A stretch of 64,000 bases of DNA from Adenophora triphylla var. japonica (lineage: Eukaryota > Streptophyta > Magnoliopsida > Asterales > Campanulaceae), in NCBI GenBank assembly GCA_022495995.1, contig JAFEMH010003610.1, positions 62,001 through 126,000 on the forward strand. The letters run 5' to 3'. The translations under genes were made by a program, and so were the position numbers. This document shows, piece after piece, positions 9,349 to 20,908 of this stretch (position 1 is the stretch's first letter; the number at the start of each line of letters is the position of its first letter). The notes under the pieces were generated by a model. It was not told the DNA's origin and did not search any database. It saw only the letters and a list, made by a program, of their open reading frames with translations.

Positions 9349-10229
9349 GATATTAATCCCACATCGTCTAGGAAGTAGGAATTGAAGTGCTAAGAAATAG
9401 AGTAGTATATATTAAGAGGCCTTAGCATTTGAAAACCAATAGGAATATTAATCCCACATCTCTAGGAATTGAAATGCTAGAAAATGGAGTAGTATATATT
9501 GAGAGGTCTTAGCATTTGAATTCTAATAGGGATATTAATCTTACATCGTCTAACAATTGAAATGCTAGAAAATGGAGTAGTATATATTAAGAGGCATAGG
9601 AAATGGAGTAGTATACATTGAGAGGCCTTAGCATTTGAAAACCAAATGGGATATTAATCCCACATCGTCTAGAAATTGAAATGCTAGAAAATGGAGTAGT
9701 ATATATTGAGAGGTCTTAGCATTTGAATCCCAATAGGGATATTAATCCCACATCGTCTAATAATTGAGTAGTACTCCCTCCGTCCCGCTAGTAACCGCAC
9801 TGTTACTGTTTGCGCGGAAATTAAGGAAAAAAATAATGATATAAATATTGTGAGTGTAAAAGTAAAATAGGAGAGAGAATGAGTGGAGGGAATAGTAAAT
9901 TATAATGATGTTGTGAGTATTAAAATAATGTAGGAGAGAGAATGAGTGGAGGGAATAGTAAAGATTCTTTGCCATTTTAGGAAGTGTGCAGTTTGTAATG
10001 GGACGCCCAAAATAGAAAGTGTGCAGTTTGTAGCGGGACAGAGGGAGTATATATTAAGAGGCCTTAGCATTTGAAAACCAAATGAGATATTAGTCTCACA
10101 TCGTTTAGGAATTGAAATGCTAGGAAATTGAGTAGTATACATGAGAGGCCTTAGCATTTGAAAACCAAATGGATATTAATCTCACAACGTCTAGAAATTA
10201 AAATTCTAGGAAATGGACTAGTGTATAAG
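9349..10229. repeat. 89-bp tandem repeat, about seven copies, split by a Stowaway
   Basis: Each unit begins GGATATTAATCCCACATCG, continues with TCTAGGAATTGAAATGCTAG and GGAGTAGTATATATTAAGAG, and ends GCATTTGAAAACCAA. Unit starts lie near 9349, 9452, 9539, 9658, 9746, 10085 and 10171 (the fifth to sixth step includes the 274-bp Stowaway). One unit has an internal partial duplication of GGAAATGGAGTAGTATA (about 9598). The CCCACATCG motif and the TATATATTAAGAGG promoter-like block recall the ends of small LTR elements (TRIMs), so the array may come from a TRIM LTR; no PBS or PPT is visible. Confidence 0.75.
9774..10047. mobile_element. Stowaway-type MITE (274 bp) inside the tandem repeat
   Basis: Ends CTCCCTCCGTCCCGCTA and TAGCGGGACAGAGGGAG with TA at 9772-9773 and 10048-10049. 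It interrupts the GAGTAGTATATATT part of the fifth repeat unit, so it arrived after the array formed. Confidence 0.9.
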
Positions 10230-10371
10230 AGGTGTGTTTAGTAAATGACATTAGAGGGAATGAACCTAGCCTTTATTTAGTCTAGGTTTTAGTTTGAGCG
10301 GAAAAATGAGCGGTGTGTAACATGTGTTGAAGTGCTTTGCATTTCAGCCTATAGTTATAGATAGATAGATT

Positions 10372-10670
10372 CTCCCTCCCTCCCAGGAAATGGTTCACCA
10401 TTTTTGGTCCGGCACGCAAATTAAGAAAATATGTGAGAAGGAAAAATGTTGTGAGTGTAATTTTAAAATAGGAGAGAGAATTAGTGGAGAAAATAGTAAA
10501 TTAAAAAAGTGTTGTGAGTGTAATAGTGAATTAGGAGAGAGAATGAGTGGAGGAAATAATGAGTGTGTATAATAGAATATTAATAAAACTTTTCCATTTT
10601 AGAAAAGGTGAAGCTTCAAACGGGACGCCATTTTGGGAAAAAGGCGAAGGATTTTTTGGGTCGGAGGGAG
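10372..10670. mobile_element. Stowaway-type MITE (299 bp), sister copy of 2720-3016
   Basis: Ends CTCCCTCCCTCCC and GGTCGGAGGGAG; right TA at 10671-10672, left TA decayed to TT. Body and length match the copy at 2720 nearly base for base, so both belong to a recently active subfamily. Confidence 0.88.
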
Positions 10671-10892
10671 TAATTTGTAAATGTTCAACTCGTAATAAAC
10701 TTATTATTATTGAATAACCAACAATGCTTGAACGGGCCGGCCCAATTCAGAAAATCGTTAAATTATCATTTTGGGCCATGTGACTTTGTATGTTTAATTT
10801 CAGTCACAACTAAAAATCAATGCGTAAGTATCAAAGCAATGTCGCCGTATTCATTTATTTATTTTATTATCTACCAAAAATAAAATAAAATA

Positions 10893-11107
10893 CTTCCTCC
10901 GTCTCACCGTAAAATATACACTATTTTCATAAGTCATTCCACTATAAATTACGTATTTTTTAAAATAAAAATATTTTATTACTTTCATATTAATGAAATT
11001 CACATATCATATTCAAAACAACAATTTAATTACACTTTTTCTTTCTTATCTTACTTTTCTTACTTATAACATCTATTTCACTATTATTTTTTCTTAATTT
11101 TCGACAG
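10893..11107. mobile_element. Truncated Stowaway-type MITE
   Basis: Left end CTTCCTCCGTCTCACCGTAA after TA at 10891-10892, with Stowaway-like body (TTACTTTTCTTACTTATAAC). No right terminus is visible before the sequence changes character near 11105. Confidence 0.5.
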
Positions 11108-11755
11108 CATAAGCATAACCAGGCTTCTATTGCTACGATGGAGCTGGTTAACAGGATTAAGCAATGAATAAAATAGGATTTACGGCTAAGAAAACTTGAA
11201 GCGAATCGAGAATGAGATACTGAATCCGGTTGTCAATTTCTTCTTTCCCGATTATTCAGGCCAAAAAGGCCGAAAATTCTTCCCCAAGGTACAGATAAGG
11301 GAACCCGTCTTGCTCTCTATCTTTGGGTCAGAAGGTAGAGGCCTATGGTGTCCCCTCCAGGATTTTTTTTTTCCGAAATCGACTTTCTTGTAGTAAGTAT
11401 ATATGATGAACAATGGGCCAACTCGGCCTGGCCTGCTTGATGTGCCATCATCTGGTCCGCCTTGTTTGATCATGGTTCTATTAAAACTGGTTGGGCAATT
11501 TTTTATTTATTTTTTTCTTTCTAAATATCATAAATTTAAAAGGAGAAATGAGGGTGGTTCGAGTTGAACTTGGACCATTTACAAGTAAACAAGTAAAGTC
11601 AAGAATTTAATCACTCTACCAACAATGACTTTCAAGTACCATGTCCTATTTCAGATCCGGCCTGACCCTTATACCCTGGGCCTGATTGAACTTGCGAGCT
11701 AACTAAATGAGACGAACCCGACTCGAATTCGGACCCAAACTGTTCAACTTTAATA
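11108..11755. other. Intergenic island of higher complexity, origin unknown
   Basis: Positions 11120-11370 are less AT-rich than the surroundings (for example GATAAGGGAACCCGTCTTGC) and hold a 65-codon frame, but no domain is recognisable. I considered an organelle-derived fragment but cannot identify a source gene. 11370-11755 shows no features. Confidence 0.3.
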
Positions 11756-12046
11756 CTCCCTCCGTCCCATCTGAAGGGACATAAATTCTCTTTTTGAGCG
11801 TTTCATTTGAACGGACACAACTCAAAAATGAAAATTTTTTTATTACTTTTTCATTTGTGGGACCCACTTGTCATACTCACAATAAATATTCACTAATTAT
11901 TTTTCATCCCACTTTTTCTTTCCTACATTACTTTTCATGTTCACAATATTTATTTCGTTATACATTTTTTTTTCTACATCACTTTTTTTTTAATTTTTGT
12001 GCTAGGAAAAAATTTTGTCCCTTCGGTTAGAAAGAAACGGAGGGAG
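11756..12046. mobile_element. Stowaway-type MITE (291 bp)
   Basis: Ends CTCCCTCCGTCCCATCTGAA and AGAAACGGAGGGAG, TA at 11754-11755 and 12047-12048. The body has GGGACCCACTTGTCATACTC, shared with the copy at 40211, defining a second subfamily. Confidence 0.9.
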
Positions 12047-12441
12047 TAGTTCATAATGAACGGATGATTATTTATTTATTTTATCAGAAAATGAAAAGGA
12101 GGAAAGCAACGGAGCCCATCCAAAAACAGATGAGGAATAAACAGTGAAAGTGCAAAAAAAAGTGAGAAACTCTCTATCTATTATTAAATGTATCTTTGAG
12201 AAAACAAAGGCCGACCATTCTGAGCAGGTATTGTCAAATCAGGACCCTCCTCTATCATTTCACTTGTACTTTTGGCTCATATTTTAGTACTCATTTACTT
12301 ACTAAAGTTAGCTTTTGGAATCCTTCTTTTTATTGACTCAATTTTTTATTTATTTAAGTATATAAAGTCTTAAAACACTAATTATTATTCTTCATAATCA
12401 TGGCACAAATTAGGGGTGCCAAGTTATATGACTAATGAATA

Positions 12442-12715
12442 CTCCCTCCGTCCCATGATTTTATAGATTTTTGACTTTTACACGAAAATTAAGAAGGAAT
12501 TATTATATTGAAAGTGTTGTGAGTGTGAAAATAAAATAGGAGAGAGAATGAGTGGAGAGAATAATAAATTATAATAGTGATATGAGTATTAAAATAATGT
12601 AGGAGAGAGAATGAATAGAGAGAATAGTAAAGATTCTTTTCCATTTTAGGAAAGTATATATTATTGTGGGACGCTCAAAAAGGAAAGTTTATATATTATC
12701 ATGGGGCGGAGGGAG
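12442..12715. mobile_element. Stowaway-type MITE (274 bp)
   Basis: Ends CTCCCTCCGTCCCATGATTT and ATCATGGGGCGGAGGGAG, TA at 12440-12441 and 12716-12717. It has two GGAGAGAGAATGA modules like the copy at 9774. Confidence 0.9.
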
Positions 12716-13091
12716 TATATTTATTAAAATTATTATATATTGTGTAATTTACAATAATTTAAAGCATAAATTTTTTAATACATATGACTCATTGAATAAT
12801 AAATATTACCACCCTTAGCACAAACCCGAAAGACGTTTGTAAGATTGGCATTCTACTTTACTGGTTTTTATCGTATTTTTTTAAAATCCTAACCATCTGA
12901 TATCATTTATAGTCAATACATGGATATTAATATTAAAACATTTACGATAAAGAGACTTAAACTTAAACCTACTCAAAATATCGGTTGTACAAAAGTACTT
13001 TGGCTAGTTTTTATCATTAAGTAACACAAATGAAACAACCTTAAATTATCAATTCCCTCTCGTATGATTAAAATAAACCTGCGTCGCTTCT

Positions 13092-13407
13092 GGGCATAGC
13101 CGAGTGGTAAAAGAAAGAGTATTGTTGGGCTTGCAAAGTGTGGGGAGTTCGAATCCAGACTGGAGCAGCTGGAGCAGCAAATTTATTGGTGATGTAAGAG
13201 TGATGTAAGTGTCATGGAGGAGGGTCTCTTGGGGAAGGAGTATAAAGGGTGCTGTCACCCTGATCAACTTGGTCATATCCCGCGATTTAGCTCTGCCAAC
13301 ACTGAGGTACCGGTGACTAGTGGTCCAGGACTTAGTCCGATGGCTGGTGATTCAGAACTTAGTCCGACGAAGCTAGAACCTGGGATATCAAAAGAGAAAA
13401 AAAAAAA
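13092..13407 (+). mobile_element. tRNA-derived SINE
   Basis: The head has a perfect RNA polymerase III A box TAGCCGAGTGG (13097-13107) and a B box GAGTTCGAATCC (13145-13156), about 38 bp apart as in a tRNA. The sequence continues for 250 bp with no tRNA 3' half and ends in AAAAGAG and a run of A (13388-13407). Imperfect direct repeats (CCTGCGTCGCTTCT before, CTTGTGTCCTACTTCT after) look like a target duplication. The tail has an internal repeat of ACTTAGTCCGA. Confidence 0.75.
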
Positions 13408-13692
13408 ACTTGTGTCCTACTTCTACTGCCAACAGGAAATAGATTATACATAAGATTAAATTTTATACTTCGTTCCAAAATAAAAGTATTAACACGGATT
13501 ATATTATATAATATGTATTACATTTTTATCACTGAAAAAATATTAGTATTCCCTTCATTTCAAAATAATGTTCTACTTTTTCTATTGTTAATTTAAATAA
13601 ATTTTGAACAATAATTTTAATAGCAAATTCAAGAAAAAACTAGCGGGTGACGACCCACTAGATTATAAAAAAAAATATGGGTAACAGTATTA

Positions 13693-14283
13693 GTTTCTCG
13701 CTTCGTCCCACTTTAATTCAATTGAGCCACTTTTCTTTTTGGGACGTCCTACTTCAAATGAGTCATTCCATAAATGGAAAGAAGTAAACCGTGTTTCAGA
13801 CATTTATACCCTCATAATGTTTATATATTTACAAAAAAACTATTCATTATACTCTTATAATTTTAACATATTTACAAAAAAATCAATCATTAACGCACTA
13901 TTCCTCCCACTCATTCCCTCTCCTACAAAAAAATCATTCATTAACTTACTATTTCTCTTACTCATTCTCTCTCCTATTAAAACTAGTACATGTCCGTGTC
14001 CAAGGCCACGTAATTTATTTTTTTTAATTAAAAAAAAAAAATTTTTTAAGGGCAAAATGGGAAAGGGACAAATGTATGAGGGCAAAATGGGAATTTCGCC
14101 GCTTGAAACTGTTCATACCACTGTAGCAAACCCCTCCCTCATTTATACTATAGATTTTTAACTTTTACATTCTTTCTCCTCTAATATTCTACCCACTTTC
14201 AATTCTTTACTTATTTTTAAAAAAATTCTTAAAAAGAGTGCAAAAATATCATAGCTCAATTGAAGTGGGACATGGAGAGAGAT
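13693..14283. mobile_element. Stowaway-like MITE split by a mini-Helitron
   Basis: The arms CTTCGTCCCACTTTAATTCA (13701) and CAATTGAAGTGGGACATGGA (14258) are inverted and extend to TA dinucleotides at 13691-13692 and 14284-14285. The interior keeps the CACTCATTCCCTCTCCTA modules. Positions 13982-14154 are a nested mini-Helitron. Confidence 0.65.
13982..14154 (-). mobile_element. Mini-Helitron, copy 2 (173 bp)
   Basis: On the minus strand it begins TCTATAGTATAAATGAGGG after an A and ends GACATGTACTAGT before a T, a clean Helitron A/T insertion. TTTTGCCC occurs twice as in copy 1, and GAACAGTTTCAA matches copy 3. No coding capacity. Confidence 0.75.
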
Positions 14284-15115
14284 TATATACTAAAAGTTGT
14301 GGGGTTTATGATAACTGCACTATAGGCACATACAATATAGAGTATGTTGATTCATCCAGCCTAGTATAGTATAAGTTGACACCATATCCTTATAAATGGT
14401 AGAAATATCAACTTCAAGCATCACCCAACTCAAACTCTTGTTATTGATATCGTCAAAGCCAAACCTCCATTGAATGAATGCCCTTGAAGCAATAACTTGA
14501 GACGCACAAATATTTCTACAATAATAATTTGGACACTGTCCAATTTCGACATTCACAAGATTTCTACATGGATAAAATTTGGCTTTAAGATCATAAAAAA
14601 TTAAAACATTGGGGTCGACAATAAATGTCTAACCAAACATCTCAAGTAATGCATCAGGAAAATATATAAATTTCAAACGAAGGCTCTCAACATAATGGAG
14701 ATAATACATAGACTCTCGACGAATGAGAGAAATCACATGCTATCGACGAAGGAGATAAATCACGGGCTCTCGACGAATGAGAAAAATTCTACTTATGTAA
14801 TATATTTAAAGGTAATTGGACCAAATCAAAAAAGAAATTAAACACATGATATGCCGAGAAAGATGGTCGTTTTCAATCCATTTTCTGAAAGAATGAAATT
14901 GCTCGACAACTATTAATTCCATAACCTTATTATTCAATCTAACTAAAAATAAAATTCAAAGAAATAAAAAAACAAATCTAAAAATCAATTCCCAATTTTT
15001 ATTGCCATTTCATAATACTGTCAAGTACATTTCTTTATTTGAAAAAAAATGAATAATTTAAGTTACCTAGTATAAAAAAAGTATGTTTTTTTTCCATATT
15101 TGAGCACTAACTAAG
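14284..15115. other. Intergenic region with a short tandem repeat; possible unrecognised coding remnant
   Basis: A minus-strand frame at 14320-14556 (78 codons) has protein-like composition (Cys-rich start, FIQWRFGFDD, SLSWVMLEVDIS), but I cannot place it in a family and find no start or splice partners. At 14694-14790 a 28-33 bp motif built on CTCTCGACGAATGAGA is repeated three times. Confidence 0.35.
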
Positions 15116-15593
15116 TGTTGGAACATTTCTATTCCGTTTAAACAAAGTCGTACTCATATCTTGAATAAGAATGAGAAAAGAAAAGGAGGCGGAAGCGTAA
15201 TACCTGACGAATCCATCTATGCCTTGATGTTAAAGACAAGAAGAAGAAATAAGGAGGGAGAAGTAGTTCTTATAAATGATTAATGCCTTCACACTTTAAT
15301 CTCATATTATGGAGAGAGAGTATATCAATCTTATGTATGTTTTTAGGCTGATGGAAAGCCTTTATATATAGAAAACATAAGGACATTTCATTTAGGGATC
15401 ACACCCTTTCATTATTAAGTAGTGAAATTTTACCTTTTGTCCATCATAAATAGGTAATCTTCACTTCGGAAATTCTACACATTGATTAATTTTCTATACT
15501 TTATACAACATTATATTTATAATTCATACATGTACATCTACATATTTACGTATATTCACTAAGTATACATATTTTACAATCCATGTTCTAACA
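15116..15593. mobile_element. 478-bp element with 11-bp terminal repeats and 9-bp target duplication
   Basis: Ends TGTTGGAACAT and ATGTTCTAACA are inverted with one mismatch. They are flanked by a perfect 9-bp direct repeat CTAACTAAG (15107-15115 and 15594-15602). The interior holds a minus-strand TATATATAAAGG promoter-like box and looks like an LTR, but a 5-bp LTR duplication is absent while the 9-bp one is exact. I therefore favour a Mutator-type non-autonomous element; a solo LTR is the alternative. Confidence 0.6.
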
Positions 15594-15772
15594 CTAACTA
15601 AGTACATACGTGAATGAAGAGGAACTCTGCAATTTAAGAAGGCGGCCTAATAGCCCTTTTCTCATCCCAAATTGGTTTGGCCTAAAACATCAATCATCAT
15701 TCTCATTTTGCCTTTTGCCTTTTGCCTTTTGCTTAGTAATGTAAGCTGAAAAAAAAAAAAAAGAGAGAGAAT

Positions 15773-16314
15773 TGTTGGGATAGAGGATCAATTGGGCTAG
15801 ACATCGAAGCAAGGAGAAGAATTTCAGAAGCGAGTTTCTCGGGGTCAAGAGCGGCGCGCTTATGGCGTGCGCGACCGCGCACTTGGGACAAGAACTTATG
15901 GCTCGGAGGATTTTCTTGAGGGCGACCGCGCCAGATGGGAGTGGCGACCGCGCTTGAGGCGTTGTCAAAAGGCGTTGAACTTACTGACCGTAGCGCGACC
16001 GCGCTAGGCTCCAGAGCGCCGCGCTCCGCCCGATTTACAAGCTCCCAGTTTCCTTGTTTGTTTAGGATTTGGACTTTACCCTAGGTCATATATAAACAAT
16101 GTTCCGCCCCCAATTCAGTTGTAACACAAATTCTAATTACATAGTGCAAGATCCTGGCTTGGTAGTGCCCCCAGACGTAGCCAAATCAAATTGGTGAACT
16201 GGGTTAACAATTTCTTGTGTTCTTTTCTGTTTTTCATTAATTTCTTGTGCTTGGTTTGTGTGCGATTATTATTCTTGTAGGTTTGCTTGGGTGTGGAGGG
16301 CTATATTCACAACA
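15773..16314 (+). repeat. 5' LTR of copia element 1 (542 bp)
   Basis: TG...CA ends. The U3 region (15850-16030) holds six GCGACCGCGCT-like motifs, two of them degraded (GCGGCGCGCT, GCGCCGCGCT). The TATA box CATATATAAACA lies at about 16086, downstream of them. It differs from the 3' LTR mainly by small indels inside the GC-rich part. Confidence 0.92.
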
Positions 16315-16367
16315 ACTGGTATCAGAGCCATGTTCAGGATCAAGGGAGTTGTTTCAAGCAATCAAGA

Positions 16368-19300
16368 ATGGGCAAGGACAAACAGGCGGTGGAGAAATTC
16401 GATGGGTCTGACTACGGATATTGGAGGATGCAGATCGAGGATCTCTTGTACAACAAGGACCTCTACAAGCCTCTGAAGGGTGTCAAACCGGAAGATGAAG
16501 ATCAGGAAGAATGGGAACTCATGGATCGGAAGGCTTTAGGGGTGGTTAGATCTACTTTGTCAAAGTGGATCGCGAAGACTACCAGGAAGGCGACAACCAC
16601 CAAGGAGCTATTGGATTATCTTACTGAGAGATTTGAAACTCCGTCTGCTGCAAATAAGGTTGATTTGATACGCAAGATGGGTAGTCTCAAGATGCAAGAG
16701 GGAGGATCCTTGGCTAAGCACATCGATGAATTTATGGATGTCATAGATTCATTGACAGCGGTGGAGATCAAGTTCGATGACGAGGTTCATGCATGCTTGT
16801 TGCTAGCTTCTTTACCGGCAAGTTGGAGCGGAACGGTGACTGCAATCAACGCTTCAGCAGGTAAGAAAAATTGAAATATGATGATGTTAAAGACTTTCTT
16901 TTAGGTGAGGAAAATCGCATGAAGAAGTTGGGGACATCAAGTACTTCGGGAGCGGCTTTAGCTACTACTAGTAGGGGAAGCCGGGTACTAGCAAACAAGG
17001 GAGAACCGAATCTAGGGAGAACGGAATGAGTGGTAAGGGCAAAGCTGATGAGACCAAGGATAAACCGAAGGTTGCGAAGGGATCTGTTCAGTGCTACTAT
17101 TGTAAGGAGTTGGGACACTTTAAGAGGGATTGTCCAAATCGTAAGGGCAATCGGGCGAATGTGGCGATCGAAGGTGACGATGTGCGGTTCCGAGTGTTAG
17201 TAGTGCACTAGAATCATGGGTCTTTGGATTCGGGGCATCATTCCACTCTTGCGGGCATAAGGAAGAGATGGATAATTACACTTTCGGTGATTTCGGGAAG
17301 GTCTATCTAGGCGATGGCGAGCCTTTGGAAATCAAGGGAAGGGGATGTCGGGATAGGAGCATCGGACGGGAAGGTTCTACATCCGAACGGGGTCGAGCAC
17401 ATTCCGGGTTTGAAAAAGAACCTACTTTCGGTTGGGCGGTTGGACGAAGAGGGTTACAAGGTGACTTTCGGCTGCGAGGAACTGGGTTATTACCAAGGAG
17501 GATTGTGAAATCGCTCGGGGTAATAAGGAGGGTACTTTGTATTTGGCGAACAACACCAAGGATAGTATTGCGGTGGCGGCGACCAAGGGTGATACCGATT
17601 TGTGGCACTGTCGATTGGGTCACATGAGTGAGACGGGGATGAAGGTACTTTGTTCTAAGGGTCTACTACCGGGTTTGAAGACGATCAACGTGGGGATCTG
17701 CGAAGATTGTATGTTTGGCAAACAAGGGAGGAATAATTTCTCAAGGACAGGTAGGGGATTGAGGAAGCAAAGTTGGAATTGGTTCACACGGACTTGTGGG
17801 GGCCATCTCCTGTTACATCTTCAGGTGGTGCGTCATATTACATGACTTTCATTGATGATTCTACAAGGAAGGTCAGGTCTATTTCTTGAAGGGGAAAGAT
17901 GAGGCTTTCGAGGTGTTCAAGAAGTGGAAGGCTTTGGTGGAGAATCGAGACGGGACTTAAGCTTAAGTGCTTGAGATCGAACTGAGTGGTGGGGAGTATG
18001 AGCTCGGGAGTTTAGGGAATATTGTCTTTGCGAATGGTATTCGTATGGAGAAGACTCCAAAGAAGACTCCACAACTCAACTGGGGTAGCGTAAAGGATGA
18101 ACGAGAACATTGAATGAGCGGGCTAGAAGTATGAGATTGAAGTGTGGACTTCCGAAGACGTTAAGGCATATGCGGTTGACACGGCGGCTTTCTTGATCAA
18201 TCGGGGACCATCGGTTCCATTGGGAACGGAATTCCGCAGGAAGCTTGGAGTGGCAAGCGGGTAAATCTGTCCTTTCTTCGCGTATTTGGGCTGCGTTTCT
18301 TATGTTCATGTTGATTCTATTTGAGAGAACTAAATTAGATGCTAAATACATTAAGTGTACATTTATTGGGTATGGCGGGGATGACTTCGGGTATAAATTT
18401 TGGGATGATCAAAACCATAAGGTTATTCGTAGTCGAGATGTGGTATTCAATGAACGAGGTTTTGTACAAGGATAGAAAGGGGGCATACGATGGTACTAGT
18501 TCGGAACCTGAGGTTGTAGAGGTGGATATTCCAAACTCGGGTGGGAGCGGGACAGTTCATGTTGACCATGGTCGGGAGGTCACCAAGATGAACCACGTAC
18601 TCCAGAACCGGATATTCCGCTGCGTAGATCCAAAGCGGTGCGTGGATCACCGACAGTATACTCCTTCGAATTATTATTTGTTGTTGACAGATAATGGGGA
18701 ACCGGAATGTTATGCGGAGCGGTTCGTAGTGTGCTTTGTGATAAGTGGAAAGTCTGCGATGGATGATGAGATGGTCTCATTGAAGGCAAACAAAACTTGG
18801 GAGTTGGTGAACTACCTAAGGGGAAGAAGGCACCGCATAACAAATGGGTTTACGGGATCAAGGAGGAAGCGGACGGTAGCAAGCGTTACAAGGCAAGACG
18901 GTTGTTAAAGGGTTTCGCGAAGTATGGTATTGACTACACCGAAGTATTTACTCCGGTTGTGAAGATGACCACTATCGAATGGTTACGGGGATAGTAGTGG
19001 CGGACAACTTCTTTGCTTGAACAGATGGATGTGAAGACGGCCTTTCTTCATGGGGACTTGGAGGAAGAGATCTACATGGTACGCCCGAGAGGGTTTTTTG
19101 TCTAAGGGTAGCGAGGAGCTAGTTTGCGAGATTGACTAAGAGCTTGTATGGCCTTAAACAAGCTCCTGAGCGTGGTACAGAAATTTGATGGATTCATGCA
19201 CGACATTGATTTTATCGGATGTGAGGCGGATCATTGTTGCTACTTCAAGAACACGGACAATGGGTATATTATCTTCTTTGTTATATGTGGACGACATGTT

Positions 19301-20226
19301 GATAGCGGGCTCTAGCAGTAGAGAGGTAAACGGGTTGAAGACTCGGTTGTCGAACGGTTCGAGATGAAGGATTTGGGAGAGGCAAGGAAAATCTTGGGCA
19401 TGCGGATTGATCGGAATAGGGAGTCGGGCAAGTTGGTTCTTTCACAAGCGTAATATGTTGAGAAAGGTCTTAGCAAGGTTTTGTATGGAAGAGGCGAAGC
19501 CAACGGGGACGCCATTGGGTTTGCATTTCAAGCTATCCGAGAGGGACTCGCCTAGGAACAAGGAAGAGCGTGACAAGATGGAGAGAACTCCATATGCTTC
19601 AGGTGTGGGGAGTCTCATGTATGCAATGGTGTGTACAAGGCCTGGACATTGCACATGCGGTGGGAGTAGTCGGCCGGTTCATGGGCAATCCAGAAAGCAA
19701 CATTGGGAAGCGGTTAAGTGGATCCTACGTTATTTGAAGAATGCTTCTGGTAAGGCTTTGTGTTTTTCGAGCAAGGAAGTGGTGTTAGCGGGTTATGTTG
19801 ATGCGGACTTGGCATCAAGTGATCTTGATAAAAGGAGAAGTACTACGGGTTATGTGTTTACATTGGGTGAGTACGGCAATCTCCTGGCTTCTAAGTTACA
19901 AAAGATCGTGGCTCGGTCGGCTGCGAAGCGAGAATATGTAGCGATGACGGAAGCAAGTAAAGAGATGGTTTGGGCTACTGAGAACTTCTTGGGTGAACTT
20001 GGGAAGACGCGAAGTGGTAATATTCTCTACGGTGACGGTCGAGTGCAATTCACTTGGCAAAGAATCCGGCGTTTCATTCGAGGACAAAGCATATTAAACT
20101 AAGGTTTCACTACATCAGACATCTCTTGGAGAAGAAGACTTTGTGGCTTGAGAAGATATTGGGATCGGAAAATCCGGCTGACATGTTGACAAAGGTTGTG
20201 AACCTTGAGAAATTGAAGGCTGTCTG
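16368..20226 (+). pseudogene. Gag-Pol of copia element 1, multiple frameshifts
   Basis: The ATG at 16368 starts Gag (MGKDKQAVEKFDGSDYGYW). The frame holds to 16874 and then breaks. A CCHC zinc knuckle CYYCKELGHFKRDC is read at 17092-17133 in another frame. Next come the protease region (DSG motif damaged), the GAG-pre-integrase HCRLGHMSETGMK (about 17600), integrase pieces, and RT with [13 protein letters not shown] near 19290. RNase H with DADLASSDLDKRRSTTGYVF follows near 19800. More than ten frame changes separate these blocks. The element cannot encode a working polyprotein as written; see the finding on indel density. Confidence 0.9.
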
Positions 20227-20360
20227 AAAGCTTGATTGGGCTCAAGAATGAGAGAGGAGGATGGCACTACCATGATCGAGGTGAGCACTAGGAGGACACC
20301 AAGGGTGAGTTGAAGACGGATATGGGGTTTATATGTGTTGTTGATCTCTAGGTGGGAGAT

Positions 20361-20903
20361 TGTTGGGATAGAGGATCAATTGGGCTAGACATCGAAGCAA
20401 GGGGAAGAATTTCGTAGCAGGTTTCTGGGGTCAAGAGCGGCCGCGCTTATGGCGTGCGCGACCGCGCACTTGGACAGTAACTTATGGCTCGGAGGATTTT
20501 CTTGAGGGCGACCGCGCTGTATGGGAGGGCGACCGCGCTTGAGGCGTTGTCAAAAGGCGTTGAACTTATCGGATCAGTAGCGCGACCGCGCTAGGCTCCA
20601 GAGCGGCCGCGCTCCGCCCGATTTACAGCAGTCCCAGTTTCCTTGTTTGTTTAGGATTTGGAATTTACCCTAGGTCATATATAAACAATGTTCCGCCCCC
20701 AATTCAGTTGTAACACAAATTCTAATTACATAGTGCAAGATCCTGGCTTGGTAGTGCCCCCAGACGTAGCCAAATCAAATTGGTGAACTGGGTTAACAAT
20801 TTCTTGTGTTCTTTTCTGTTTTTCATTAATTTCTTGTGCTTGGTTTGTGTGCGATTATTATTCTTGTAGGTTTGCTTGGGTGTGGAGGGCTATATTCACA
20901 ACA
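20361..20903 (+). repeat. 3' LTR of copia element 1 (543 bp)
   Basis: Begins after GGTGGGAGAT and ends CACAACA. The U3 GCGACCGCGCT cluster is better preserved than in the 5' LTR (for example AGAGCGGCCGCGCT occurs twice). Confidence 0.92.
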
Positions 20904-20908
20904 AGAAT

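Larger units (their letters stand above)
15773..20903 (+). mobile_element. Ty1/copia retrotransposon 1 (complete, frame-broken)
   Basis: Two LTRs (15773-16314 and 20361-20903) start TGTTGGG and end CACAACA. They are flanked by the 5-bp target duplication AGAAT (15768-15772, 20904-20908). The primer binding site TGGTATCAGAGC (16318-16329) matches initiator Met tRNA, and the polypurine tract AGGTGGGAGAT precedes the 3' LTR. The internal order gag, protease, integrase, RT, RNase H is that of copia. It is the same family as element 2 (52581-57693), with closely matching protein; Gag resembles Tnt1/Tork-lineage elements (inference). Confidence 0.95.

Noticed and set aside
11196..11393. Possible organelle-derived fragment (65-codon ORF)
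   Set aside because: Composition differs from the surroundings, but I could not match it to any plastid or mitochondrial gene, so I left it unassigned.
13092..13170. tRNA gene
   Set aside because: A and B boxes are present, but the 3' acceptor half does not pair with the 5' end, and a 250-bp body with an A-rich tail follows, so it is a SINE.
13855..14085. Short ORFs inside Stowaway MITEs (also at 6142-6411, 7693-7983, 9757-9975, 31496-31822)
   Set aside because: They repeat the same HSFSLLFYFYTHN-like peptide because they translate the shared MITE module; not genes.
15773..16314. GC-rich NotI-like and GCGACCGCGC clusters as CpG-island promoters of host genes
   Set aside because: They occur in both LTRs of two copia copies and belong to the retrotransposon U3.
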